Positions 8,359-16,107 of a DNA stretch of 64,000 bases are shown here, one piece after another (position 1 is the first letter of the stretch; each line of letters opens with the position of its first letter). The notes under the pieces are model-generated. The model ran no database searches. It was not told the origin of the DNA and saw nothing but the letters and a program-made list of their open reading frames with translations. Source of the DNA: Tenuifilum sp. 4138str (GTDB lineage: Bacteria > Bacteroidota > Bacteroidia > Bacteroidales > Tenuifilaceae); NCBI RefSeq assembly GCF_041102575.1, contig NZ_JBGCUE010000004.1:124001-188000 (forward strand), given 5' to 3'. The position numbers and the translations under genes are program-made.

Positions 8359-8393
8359 CGTTGTTTGTTGACCGTGAATCGTTGTTCGTGAAT
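8359..8393. repeat. Heptad array (CGTTGTT/CGTGAAT)
   Basis: Five 7-base units: CGTTGTT, TGTTGAC, CGTGAAT, CGTTGTT, CGTGAAT. Confidence 0.7.
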
Positions 8394-8455
8394 ATCACGT
8401 CACAAGTTCTGTGAAACACCATGTAAACTCTGTGTAACCCTGTGATACCAATTTA

Positions 8456-8490
8456 GTTGATGGTTGTTGGTTGATAGTTGATAGTTTATA
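8456..8490. repeat. Heptad array (GTTGATA)
   Basis: Five 7-base units: GTTGATG, GTTGTTG, GTTGATA, GTTGATA, GTTTATA. Confidence 0.75.
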
Positions 8491-8503
8491 AGAGATTACC
8501 TAA

Positions 8504-8566
8504 AATCTTGAATCTGAAATCTTAAATCTGAAATTTTAAATTTTTATCCTTTATCCTTTAACCTTG
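8504..8566. repeat. Heptad array (AATCTGA grading into ATCCTTT)
   Basis: Nine consecutive 7-base units in one register: AATCTTG, AATCTGA, AATCTTA, AATCTGA, AATTTTA, AATTTTT, ATCCTTT, ATCCTTT, AACCTTG. It ends 5 bases before the HAD stop codon. Confidence 0.75.
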
Positions 8567-8571
8567 CCATT

Positions 8572-9231
8572 TCAGCCCACTAGCCCCTTAAGCACCTCAG
8601 CAAGCGGTTTAGCCATATTTCCGCCTTTCAGGTGGATTGTACGTATCCCTAACCCTTTAGCAGCATCGATGTGCTCATGGGTATCGTCAACAAAAAGTGT
8701 TTCTGAGGGTATTAACCCGTTCTCGCTTAACACACGCTGAAAGATTTGAACTTGTGGTTTCCTGATGCCCATTTCAAAGGAGAGGTATGCCTTGTGGAAG
8801 TAATCCTTAAGCTCTTTGCCTGTTTCCTCAACAAGCAGCCTGTTGTAGTGGTTAAAGTGGATAACGTTTGTGTTGCTTAGCAGGTATACCCTATAATTCT
8901 TTTTTAATCGTTCAATTAATTTGAGCCTTTCGGTATCCCAACTCAGAAGCAAAGCGTTCCATGCTTTATCGAACTCCTTGGGGCTGAGAGCAACCATAAA
9001 CATTTGGTTGAACTCCTGCCTAAAGGTATCAGGGTTAATCAAACCGCAATCGAACTGATTAAAAAGCTCGTTACTTCCTGTGAATGTAGTATGATTACCT
9101 ATGTAAACACCCATGTTTTCAAAGGCTTTTAGGGTAAGGCTATAATCAATATCAAGAACCACTCCACCTAAATCAAGTATTATGTTTCTGATAATCAGAT
9201 TGTCAGGTTTTGTATTGCTGCTAATACTCAT
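8572..9231 (-). CDS. HAD-IA family hydrolase
   Basis: 219 residues from ATG 9231. An in-frame extension to a TTG at 9288 is unlikely because it would begin within the probable promoter region. Motif I is LDLGGVVLDID with nucleophile Asp20, motif II LLSNTN, motif III lysine in GIRKPQ, and motif IV FVDDTHEHIDAA. This matches haloacid-dehalogenase-like phosphatases of the YihX type, which hydrolyse small phosphate esters in the cytoplasm. The substrate cannot be told from sequence. Single gene, facing the repeat cluster. Confidence 0.88.
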   Translation of the reverse strand: MSISSNTKPDNLIIRNIILDLGGVVLDIDYSLTLKAFENMGVYIGNHTTFTGSNELFNQFDCGLINPDTFRQEFNQMFMVALSPKEFDKAWNALLLSWDTERLKLIERLKKNYRVYLLSNTNVIHFNHYNRLLVEETGKELKDYFHKAYLSFEMGIRKPQVQIFQRVLSENGLIPSETLFVDDTHEHIDAAKGLGIRTIHLKGGNMAKPLAEVLKGLVG

Positions 9232-9314
9232 ATTTTTTGAACTCCCTATTTGAAAATTCAAATGCAAATATGTAATTTTGCAAACCAAAATAAAAACAGT
9301 AAAAACTGTTTTTT

Positions 9315-9388
9315 GGGCCCATAGCTCAGCAGGTTAGAGCATCTGACTCATAATCAGAGGGTCGCTGGTTCGAGCCCAGCTGGGCCCA
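9315..9388 (+). tRNA. tRNA with CAU anticodon (Met or Ile2)
   Basis: A complete cloverleaf. Acceptor stem GGGCCCA/TGGGCCC (9315-9321 with 9381-9387), D-arm AGCTCAGC...GAGC, anticodon stem CTGAC/ATCAG-type with CAT at 9349-9351, T-arm CTGGTTCGAGCCCAG, discriminator A9388. CCA is not encoded. It lacks the initiator features (mismatch at the 1-72 pair), so it is either elongator tRNA-Met or the tRNA-Ile2 whose C34 is changed to lysidine by TilS. Confidence 0.95.
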
Positions 9389-9390
9389 CA

Positions 9391-9415
9391 AACCGCCGCA
9401 AGGCGGTTTTTTTTT
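9391..9415 (+). terminator. Intrinsic terminator after the tRNA
   Basis: AACCGCC-GCAA-GGCGGTT (9391-9408) followed by a run of T to 9415. Confidence 0.9.
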
Positions 9416-9470
9416 ATTCACTCCATCAAAAAATCTGCTTAAAAATATAAATTTAAACGTGGGTTTTGGG

Positions 9471-9501
9471 TTTGAAGTGTTAGACAAATGCTATACATTT
9501 G
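9471..9501 (+). promoter_or_regulatory. Promoter of the threonine dehydrogenase gene
   Basis: TTTG at 9471-9474, 19-base spacer, TACATTTG at 9494-9501. Exact match to the Bacteroidota consensus, 40 bases before the ATG. Confidence 0.8.
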
Positions 9502-9541
9502 CGAAAAATCATAAGTATAATCGCCTTCTAAAAATAAAAGC

Positions 9542-10504
9542 ATGAAAAACATATTGGTTGTTGGTGCCGGTGGGCAAATTGGTTCAGAGCTGGTGCCGCA
9601 TCTCCAAAAGATATACGGAACCAACAATGTTGTGGCTGCCGATATCAACACAAGTTGCGCCCATCACTTTCAGAATGGTCCGTTTGAGGTGCTCGATGCC
9701 CTTGATACCCAAAAATTTGCTGAATTGGTGCGGAAGTATAGGGTTGATACTATTTTCAACCTGGTTGCATTACTTTCTGCTACTGGCGAAAAAAATCCGC
9801 AGCTGGCCTGGAAGATAAACATGGGAGCACTGATGAACTCGCTTGAGATTGCTCGCGAGAACCATTGTGCTGTGTTTACCCCCAGTTCCATTGGCGCTTT
9901 TGGCCCAACATCGCCAAAGGACAACACCCCTCAGGATACCGTTATGCGTCCAACTACTGTTTACGGTATTTGTAAGGTTACAGGCGAAATGCTGAGCGAT
10001 TACTACTTCCTAAAGTATGGAGTAGATACTCGCAGTGTACGTTTCCCCGGAATTATTTCAAATGTTACTCTCCCCGGTGGCGGTACTACCGATTACGCAG
10101 TAGAGATTTACTATGGAGCAATTCAACAGAAGCATTACATTTGCCCATTGCCCCAAGGTACATATCTCGATATGATGTACATGCCCGATGCCCTTGATGC
10201 TTGCGTTCAGCTCATGGAGGCGGACCCATCAAAGCTCAAGCACCGTAACAGCTTTAACGTAACTGCAATGAGTTTTGAGCCCTCACAAATTTATGCTGCC
10301 ATTAAAAAGCGTATCCCCGATTTTGCCATGGAGTATAATATTGACCCCGTAAAGAAAGCCATAGCTGATAGCTGGCCCAACTACATGGACGATAGTTGCG
10401 CCCGTGAGGAGTGGGGATGGAACCCCAAGTGGAACTTGGAAACCATGACCGACGATATGCTTAAGGTGATTGGCGAAAAGTATAAGGCAGGGTTACTAAA
10501 ATAA
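9542..10504 (+). CDS. tdh: L-threonine 3-dehydrogenase, SDR (epimerase-like) type
   Basis: 320 residues of the extended short-chain dehydrogenase fold. The NAD-binding motif is GAGGQIG (8-14) and the catalytic pair is Tyr141/Lys145 in YGICK, with Ser115/Ser116 upstream. The segments FPGIISNVTLPGGGTTDYAV and YLDMMYMPDAL are typical of the SDR-type threonine dehydrogenase found in Flavobacterium and relatives, which oxidises L-threonine to 2-amino-3-oxobutyrate with NAD+. The partner ligase kbl is not in the window. A generic GalE-like epimerase is the alternative but fits less well. Monocistronic, with promoter and terminator. Confidence 0.88.
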   Translation: MKNILVVGAGGQIGSELVPHLQKIYGTNNVVAADINTSCAHHFQNGPFEVLDALDTQKFAELVRKYRVDTIFNLVALLSATGEKNPQLAWKINMGALMNSLEIARENHCAVFTPSSIGAFGPTSPKDNTPQDTVMRPTTVYGICKVTGEMLSDYYFLKYGVDTRSVRFPGIISNVTLPGGGTTDYAVEIYYGAIQQKHYICPLPQGTYLDMMYMPDALDACVQLMEADPSKLKHRNSFNVTAMSFEPSQIYAAIKKRIPDFAMEYNIDPVKKAIADSWPNYMDDSCAREEWGWNPKWNLETMTDDMLKVIGEKYKAGLLK

Positions 10505-10520
10505 TTAGTATAATGATACA

Positions 10521-10546
10521 AAGGGAGGTGTTGAGCCTCCTTTTTT
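10521..10546 (+). terminator. Intrinsic terminator after tdh
   Basis: AAGGGAGG...CCTCCTTTTTT: stem 10521-10528 with 10536-10543 (one G-T pair), then T residues. It sits between convergent genes and is oriented to stop tdh transcription. Confidence 0.8.
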
Positions 10547-11246
10547 ATTCCATTCCCGTATCGCGTTTAACCATTCTAATAAAGTAGTCCTTGTTAGGAA
10601 GAGCTGATGTTTTTAGTTGGTTTAGCCAGAAGCTAGCAGTGAGCTTATCGCCCTTAGTATAGAAAATCATTACCAAATGGTAGTAGGCGTACCCATAAAC
10701 ATGGGTAGGATTAGCAGGTATTTCCTCAACTACCTTGCTGAAACATTCAACTGCTTGCGCAATATCGTTTTTGGTGTAATACTCCATGCCCAGGTTGAAT
10801 AACCTTATATCGGAGTTTAACTTATTGCTTAGTATTATGCCCTTAAAAAAGAAACAGGCTTTATTGCAATCCTCAATAAGGTTGATACTGTTTAGGTTTT
10901 TTGGAATTGGAGGAAAAATAAGTTCAAACGATAGGGTTTCGCCCTTACGGCTAAAGTTATGGGTTGCAGGACATGTTGGAATATCGTGTGAGCCAATCCT
11001 GTAATACCGTTGGCGGGTATTCAGGTTTTCAATGTAGATATTCTTATCGGCACAAAACCAGCCATTGCTATCGGCGTTATTCACAACCGTTAGACTTACT
11101 ACCGTTGAATCCGGATAAATGGCAATCTGTTCAATGGTAAGCTCTGGGTGCGAGAGTTCAGCCGCAAAGGGTTTTTCAATAATTACCTGTGCATGGTTTA
11201 GTTGAAATATAAAAAGAAGAAGTAGAAGAGAAAAAATATTTTTCAT
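10545..11246 (-). CDS. Secreted protein with TPR-like C-terminus, function unknown
   Basis: 233 residues. A signal peptide (MKNIFSLLLLLFIFQLNHAQ) is followed by a beta-rich middle and, from about residue 150, a tetratricopeptide-like helical repeat (AQAVECFSKVVEEIPANPTH). The middle contains conserved-looking motifs (WFCADKNIYIEN, YRIGSHDIPTCP) that I do not recognise. It lies immediately downstream of the tdh terminator, in the opposite direction. Probably periplasmic or surface-exposed. Confidence 0.75.
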   Translation of the reverse strand: MKNIFSLLLLLFIFQLNHAQVIIEKPFAAELSHPELTIEQIAIYPDSTVVSLTVVNNADSNGWFCADKNIYIENLNTRQRYYRIGSHDIPTCPATHNFSRKGETLSFELIFPPIPKNLNSINLIEDCNKACFFFKGIILSNKLNSDIRLFNLGMEYYTKNDIAQAVECFSKVVEEIPANPTHVYGYAYYHLVMIFYTKGDKLTASFWLNQLKTSALPNKDYFIRMVKRDTGME

Positions 11247-11251
11247 TTTGC

Positions 11252-11288
11252 TTAAAAAATAATCGGGACCGGAAATTTCCAGTCCCGA
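11252..11288 (-). terminator. Intrinsic terminator after the FadL-type gene
   Basis: TCGGGAC...GTCCCGA (11263-11288) forms a long stem with one mismatch. On the minus strand it is followed by TTATTTTTTAAG. Confidence 0.8.
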
Positions 11289-11304
11289 CTAAGTTACTAA
11301 AAAA

Positions 11305-12900
11305 CTAGAATTTCAAATCAACGCCTAAAGCAAATACAGTTGCTGAACGTTTATAGGTTTCGTCATAAACAACAGGAATGTCAAAGGGTTTAGTTTTCAT
11401 CAGGTAGAATGATTTCATGAAACCAACATTTACACCAATTTTATCGGAAACCTTATAGCGTCCACCAAGGCCAACGGTGTTTGTAGAAAGGCTATGGCTT
11501 AGGTCGCTTTGGTACTTCATGTTAACCCCCGATTGTGTTCTAAGGTAACCAGCGCTGAGCAAAATCTTATCGTTGAGTTCATACTCAAACCCAAGTGCAA
11601 TTTCTAGGAAGTTGTTATCAATAACCTCTTTGTTTTCATAGAATGTTGGGAATCCATTGGCATCGCGCGATTCAACTTTACCATATGCGGCTGTTTTATC
11701 GAAGTAGTAGTGAGCGCCAGCGCTGATTCCCAATTTGTCGGTAGCCTTATAGCTAACACCTAATGAAAGGGTTGTTGGCATATCGTTTGGATATGATACC
11801 CCGTCGGGGTAAAGCTTAGCATCATCCTTCTTGGTTTTATTTTTAACGTTCAGGCTGGCTTTGTGCTCATACTTAAATCCAATATTTAACCGGTCGTTAA
11901 CCTTTACATTCACCCCAATAATTGGAGCTAAACCATAACCGTTCTGTTCAACATCAACCTCTTTGTCCGATGTCATGGCTGAGTATGCAGCCATAGTTGC
12001 AGCATTGGTTTGGTAAGCGGTTTGAATTTGTGAAATTGTAGCCGGATAGGTTGTATAGTCGGCAACACCCAAACCTGCAGCCAATTGGGTGGCTTGAGCC
12101 GGGGTTAAGTAACTTAACGTAACAGCTTGATTAAGGGTGAGTTCACCGCCACCACCAGTTACTAAAGGTGTTAAACTATTTGCAGCATTTGTGGCGGCAG
12201 TTGAAAGTATACCAAAAAACTCAGGAGCGGAGGTCATTTGTCCTGCACCAGCAGGGTTTAGTGGATGCATAGGATTAATTCGAATATCCTTCATGTACCC
12301 TGTATAAAAATTTTGAGCAATAACGTAGCGAATTCCAACACTAAATGAGATCATGTCGTTAATTGCATACGATCCATTTGCCTGCAAGCCCCACATGAGC
12401 GAACGGCCCTCAAACTCAGAGGAAAACTCATAGGCAGTAGTATTAATTCCAGCTGCAGTGAGTGATGAAGGAAGAACCGCAACTTGCTGCTCAAAGGAGG
12501 GCAGCCCATTTTCAAACATAGCGCTACCACCACCACCTATGGGATTTATTCCAAGTGAAAATGCAACTCTTTCCTTTTTGAAAACCATATATAGGCCTGG
12601 AAATAGAGGAGCCGTTACGCCACCTTCAAATTTTGTGCGGTTCATTCCTGGGAAAGTGCTGGTAATTTCCCTGGTTTGGGTTATGTACTGGTTATTAACT
12701 GATACATAAAAGCCATCGGCAATAAATGCTAACCCAGCAGGGTTATAGTATGCAGCATCTATTCCCAGTGTGGCATCCTGTGCGGGCATACGCACGTACG
12801 ATGCACTTTGGTTAGTGTTAGTTACAATACCACCGGCCATTACCAGCGTGGTAATTCCGGTTGCAATAATGGTTAGTAGTTGTTTTCTCATACTTCGCAT
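11305..12900 (-). CDS. OmpP1/FadL-type outer membrane transporter
   Basis: 531 residues. A signal peptide (cut after about residue 22) is followed by the family NPAG motif (YYNPAGLAFIADGFYV near residue 52) and a strand-rich barrel ending in a C-terminal Phe. FadL proteins admit hydrophobic compounds such as fatty acids through a lateral opening in the barrel wall. Compared with E. coli FadL (446), there is an insertion of Ala/Thr-rich sequence at about residues 230-320, presumably an extracellular loop. The start may instead be ATG 12891, three codons in. Monocistronic. Confidence 0.9.
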   Translation of the reverse strand: MRSMRKQLLTIIATGITTLVMAGGIVTNTNQSASYVRMPAQDATLGIDAAYYNPAGLAFIADGFYVSVNNQYITQTREITSTFPGMNRTKFEGGVTAPLFPGLYMVFKKERVAFSLGINPIGGGGSAMFENGLPSFEQQVAVLPSSLTAAGINTTAYEFSSEFEGRSLMWGLQANGSYAINDMISFSVGIRYVIAQNFYTGYMKDIRINPMHPLNPAGAGQMTSAPEFFGILSTAATNAANSLTPLVTGGGGELTLNQAVTLSYLTPAQATQLAAGLGVADYTTYPATISQIQTAYQTNAATMAAYSAMTSDKEVDVEQNGYGLAPIIGVNVKVNDRLNIGFKYEHKASLNVKNKTKKDDAKLYPDGVSYPNDMPTTLSLGVSYKATDKLGISAGAHYYFDKTAAYGKVESRDANGFPTFYENKEVIDNNFLEIALGFEYELNDKILLSAGYLRTQSGVNMKYQSDLSHSLSTNTVGLGGRYKVSDKIGVNVGFMKSFYLMKTKPFDIPVVYDETYKRSATVFALGVDLKF

Positions 12901-13007
12901 TGTTTAGGTTAGTAATAGATTATATTCTGATTTAAACGTATGTATTAAACGAAGGTTTGAAAGTGGAACAAAAAATGTTCCCCTGTTGATAGGCTAAACG
13001 ATGGAAA

Positions 13008-13250
13008 TCAATTCCTTAGGTACTGATTTAAAAAGCCTTGCTCAAGGCCAAGGTTGAGGTGGCTACCTCCACTAAAGAAAAATTCAAATCCAGCCGGTAA
13101 AACCCTACCATCGTATGAACAACTGGTGACCGACTTTATGCCAAGTTTTTGTTTGATGCGCATAACAAACCTATAGAGCGGTTTGCTTAAGAACCGCTTT
13201 ACTAGAGTAAAGTATGCAACAATTGCCAGATAAATTTTTGCCCTGCGCAT
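13008..13250 (-). CDS. Small protein of unknown function
   Basis: 80 residues from ATG 13250. A hydrophobic segment (IYLAIVAYFTLVKRFL) is followed by a basic stretch and a C-terminal region with SCSYDGRVLPAGFEFFFSGG. An upstream GTG at 13310 would overlap the promoter at 13273-13303, so the shorter form is preferred. I do not recognise the family. It could be a membrane-associated small protein or a decayed gene. Confidence 0.5.
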   Translation of the reverse strand: MRRAKIYLAIVAYFTLVKRFLSKPLYRFVMRIKQKLGIKSVTSCSYDGRVLPAGFEFFFSGGSHLNLGLEQGFLNQYLRN

Positions 13251-13272
13251 CGAGTAGGGTGAATATTTGGTG

Positions 13273-13303
13273 CTAATATAGATAATTATCGATATATTTT
13301 CAA
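13273..13303 (-). promoter_or_regulatory. Possible promoter of the small gene
   Basis: Minus strand: TTG (13303-13301), 20-base spacer, TATATTAG (13280-13273), one base from TAnnTTTG. Confidence 0.45.
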
Positions 13304-13391
13304 CTATCACATCTTTTTGTAAATAATTACATGAAAACGTTTGTTGGTTTTAATTGCTTTTGTATAACTTGCATAAGTAAATCCGAGCTGT

Positions 13392-14540
13392 ATGTATAAA
13401 AAGTTAATTCTACCATTCCTGCTTATGCTCTGTCAGGCAGTAAATGCACAAACCGATTCTTTTCAGTTTACGGTAAAGTATGAGATACCTACTTCGCCTA
13501 TAAAGGATCAGCAACGTACTGGCACCTGCTGGAGTTTTGCAACCACGTCGTTTGTTGAAACTGAGCTAATACGAATGGGACAGCCCGTATTTGATATCTC
13601 CGAGATGTATTTTGTGCGCTATGCCTATGAGGGTAAGGCACAGAACTATGTTAGATTCCAGGGGGCCAACAATTTTGGTCAGGGTGGACAAGCGCACGAT
13701 GTAATGAATATTATCCGTAAGTATGGTATGGTAACCGAAAAGGAATATCCGGGATTGAATTACGGCTCCGAGGTTCACGCCCATGCTGAGCTTGAGGCTG
13801 TGCTTAAAGCATTTCTGGATGCTGTGGTGAAAAACCCAAACAAAAAATTGTCTACCGCCTGGTTCCCAGCATACCGTGGAATTCTTGATGCTTACCTTGG
13901 AACTGTTCCCGATAAAGGAAATTCGCCTTTATCAAAAGTCCCCTTTAATCCTGACGATTACATTGAGTTTACCTCATTCAACCATCATCCGTTCTACAAA
14001 AGGGTATCGCTTGAAATTCCCGATAACTGGTCGCACGACCTATACTACAATCTACCGCTCGATGAGATGATGCAGGTAATAACCTATGCCCTGGGGAATG
14101 GCTATTCCGTTTGCTGGGATGGCGATGTGAGCGAAAAAAGTTTTGCATACCGCAAGGGTGTGGCTCTATTGCCCCTATCAAAATTTGAAGAGCTTAGTGG
14201 GTCCGATAAGGAGCGATGGACTGGTATTACTGAAAAGGATTTTACCGCACGCATGGCAAATTTTGACGCACCTGTTCCTGAAATTAAGGTTACTCAGCAA
14301 AATCGTCAGGCAAATTTTGACAACCTTACCTCCACCGACGACCACTTAATGCACCTAACCGGTATGGCTACCGATCAGAACGGAACGGTTTACTTTTTAA
14401 CCAAGAACAGCTGGGGAACAGAGGGGGTGTACGATGGCTATCTATACATGTCCGAATCGTATGTGCGTATGAAAACCATAGCTGTGATGGTTCACAAAAA
14501 TGCCATTCCTGCGGAAATAAAGAAAAAGTTAGCATTGTAG
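13392..14540 (+). CDS. Secreted C1-family (bleomycin hydrolase-like) cysteine peptidase
   Basis: 382 residues with a signal peptide (MYKKLILPFLLMLCQAVNA). The papain-type catalytic residues are Cys46 in GTCWSF, His318 in DHLMHLTG and Asn339 in TKNSWG. The layout matches aminopeptidase C/bleomycin hydrolase, but family members in the cytoplasm lack a signal peptide, so this is an exported version, common in Bacteroidota. It probably acts in the periplasm on peptides. It converges with the LuxE-like gene, 1 base apart. Confidence 0.9.
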   Translation: MYKKLILPFLLMLCQAVNAQTDSFQFTVKYEIPTSPIKDQQRTGTCWSFATTSFVETELIRMGQPVFDISEMYFVRYAYEGKAQNYVRFQGANNFGQGGQAHDVMNIIRKYGMVTEKEYPGLNYGSEVHAHAELEAVLKAFLDAVVKNPNKKLSTAWFPAYRGILDAYLGTVPDKGNSPLSKVPFNPDDYIEFTSFNHHPFYKRVSLEIPDNWSHDLYYNLPLDEMMQVITYALGNGYSVCWDGDVSEKSFAYRKGVALLPLSKFEELSGSDKERWTGITEKDFTARMANFDAPVPEIKVTQQNRQANFDNLTSTDDHLMHLTGMATDQNGTVYFLTKNSWGTEGVYDGYLYMSESYVRMKTIAVMVHKNAIPAEIKKKLAL

Positions 14541-14541
14541 C

Positions 14542-15522
14542 CTACCCGTAAACAAGTAGGTTGCAGCCCCTAATGGGGGCAGAATCCATACGGCCAAGCA
14601 CCTCAAATGTTCCATCGTGATGGAGTCGACCTAAATCCTGCGTTTGAATAAAAGCGCATGAGTACAGGTTTGCTAAATCGATTATGTTAATTCCTCCAGT
14701 AGCTCCTACAGGCGCTATGGTAAGCGGATCGTTAGTTTCACGAATTAAAACACGCATCCAGGGTGGACAGCTGAAAATTCCTTTTCCCTTTGAGTAGGCT
14801 TGCGATAGTAGTTCGGTCATGCCGTATTCGGAATGGATACTATCAACGCCAAATGCTGCGGTAAGTATTCCATGTAACTCATCGCGAACCATTTCCCTAC
14901 GGCGGCCTTTCATGCCGCCAGTTTCCATAACAATAGTATTCTTAAGCCTAAGGCTGTGTATCTCGGCAAGGTCAAGCAAGGCAAATGATACTCCAATTAA
15001 CAGGCACTTTTGACCGGATTCATCGAGCATCTGAAGCTTTGCCGCTAGCTCGTTTAGCTGGTTGAGGTAAAAGCCTCCGTGCGGGTTGCCCGACTGCCTG
15101 ATAAGCCCATCGACCATGTAAACCAACGATGATCCGGTGCGTTCCAGGTATGCTGGTAGTAGAGCTAGTATGCAGTATTGCTGCTCGTTACCATAGAAGT
15201 GGCGGAAACCCAGGGTGTAGCTTTGTTTGTAAATGTCAACCTTAGCCACATAATGCCTGCTGGTTTCGGAACCTGTGGTTCCGCTGCTTGTAAACTCTAT
15301 TTCGGGCGAAAGCCCATTGGCAAGTATTTGCTGGCTCTTAAAGAATTGGATGGGAAGGAATGGAATCTGATTGATTTCCATAACCTTATTGGGGTCAACT
15401 TTTAGTAAATCGACATAGGTTCGGTAAATATCAACATTTTTATACTGAAACCTAAATACCTCAAGGGCAAGGTTTTCAAATTCAGCATCAGAACTTATAT
15501 TAAAAATCTTTTCTATTTCCAT
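14542..15522 (-). CDS. LuxE/PaaK-like acyl-protein synthetase family protein
   Basis: 326 residues of the adenylate-forming LuxE type. The ATP-binding motif is FTSSGTTGSETSRHYVAK (around residue 78), and the downstream motifs include METGGMKGRRREMVRDEL and SEYGMTELLSQAY. LuxE relatives activate acyl groups as acyl-AMP and pass them to a protein. Here there are no lux genes nearby, and many Bacteroidota carry an isolated copy whose substrate is unknown. Same strand as the holB-ricT-gldH-trmB-ATL group but separated by 222 bases. Confidence 0.8.
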   Translation of the reverse strand: MEIEKIFNISSDAEFENLALEVFRFQYKNVDIYRTYVDLLKVDPNKVMEINQIPFLPIQFFKSQQILANGLSPEIEFTSSGTTGSETSRHYVAKVDIYKQSYTLGFRHFYGNEQQYCILALLPAYLERTGSSLVYMVDGLIRQSGNPHGGFYLNQLNELAAKLQMLDESGQKCLLIGVSFALLDLAEIHSLRLKNTIVMETGGMKGRRREMVRDELHGILTAAFGVDSIHSEYGMTELLSQAYSKGKGIFSCPPWMRVLIRETNDPLTIAPVGATGGINIIDLANLYSCAFIQTQDLGRLHHDGTFEVLGRMDSAPIRGCNLLVYG

Positions 15523-15533
15523 TGCTTATGAAT

Positions 15534-15561
15534 CGTGAACCGTTAATCGTTAATCGTTAAA
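15534..15561. repeat. Heptad array (CGTTAAT)
   Basis: Four 7-base units: CGTGAAC, CGTTAAT, CGTTAAT, CGTTAAA, immediately upstream of the LuxE-like start. Confidence 0.7.
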
Positions 15562-15744
15562 CGGGGTTTGGTTTATATAGCTAAAATGATGACTTCCTTA
15601 ATCATGCAAACCCAAATTTTTGAGTTTGGTGGGTCATTCCAAATTTCAAATTTAAGATTCCAAAACTCGTCCCGAGTTAGCGAGATTCAAGTGCCTGCTC
15701 TGGTTTATGGAGTTCAAGAACCTGATCAAATATGCGACTTTATT

Positions 15745-16107
15745 CTATTTTTTGCTTTCTTTTACTAACTCAACGTTAGGATCCCAGAAGTGCATATCGA
15801 AATCAACCACAGCATTATCTTCAACCCTTATGCCTTCCGCTTTAAGCAGCTGCTGCATGGTATTGCTACCGGGGAAGTGGATTTTTCCGGTTAGCAAACC
15901 TTTTCGGTTTACCACCCTGTGTGCAGGCACCCACTCCTCCTGGCTCGATGATGAGTTTAGCGCCCAACCAACCATTCGGGCTGAGCGGGTTGCTCCCAGG
16001 TATCGGGCAATGGCTCCATAGGTGGTTACACGACCAAAGGGAACCAACCGGGTTACCTGGTATACCCGTTCAAAGAAATTATCGTTGTTCCTCGATGTTT
16101 GGCTCAT
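15745..16107 (-). CDS. Alkyltransferase-like protein (ATL), MGMT DNA-binding domain
   Basis: 120 residues. It has the helix-turn-helix of the MGMT C-terminal domain (VPFGRVTTYGAIARYLGATR) and the recognition pattern PAHRVVNRKG. In repair methyltransferases this is PCHR, with Cys as the methyl acceptor; here it is Ala, so the protein cannot accept an alkyl group. ATL proteins bind O6-alkylguanine and recruit nucleotide excision repair. Overlaps the 3' end of trmB by 29 bases, so it is coupled to it. Confidence 0.9.
   Translation of the reverse strand: MSQTSRNNDNFFERVYQVTRLVPFGRVTTYGAIARYLGATRSARMVGWALNSSSSQEEWVPAHRVVNRKGLLTGKIHFPGSNTMQQLLKAEGIRVEDNAVVDFDMHFWDPNVELVKESKK

Larger units (their letters stand above)
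6910..8571. repeat. Non-coding repeat cluster, about 1.66 kb
   Basis: No convincing gene: the open frames here start inside repeats and have no protein-like composition. The stretch is a mosaic of recurring elements, most also present at 41341-42040: REP-like units beginning TGTCATGCTGAGC, hairpins with arms GCGATGCA/TGCATCGC, hairpins of the form GCCCCTACGGGGC after GTTACAAAT, a CCCTGGG hairpin, and 7-base tandem arrays. The individual copies are listed separately. A GC-richer block at about 7385-7640 contains several perfect small hairpins. Confidence 0.85.

Noticed and set aside
6989-8566. Repeat cluster as a CRISPR array.
   Set aside because: The repeats are 7-base tandem units or hairpins with no alternating unique spacers of 25-40 bases, and no cas genes are in the window.
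8572-9288. Extended HAD protein from a TTG at 9288.
   Set aside because: TTG start, unlikely leader residues, and a probable -7 region inside the extension favour ATG 9231.
14542-15522. LuxE-like gene as part of a bioluminescence operon.
   Set aside because: No luxCDAB genes are nearby, and isolated LuxE/PaaK-like genes are widespread in the phylum.
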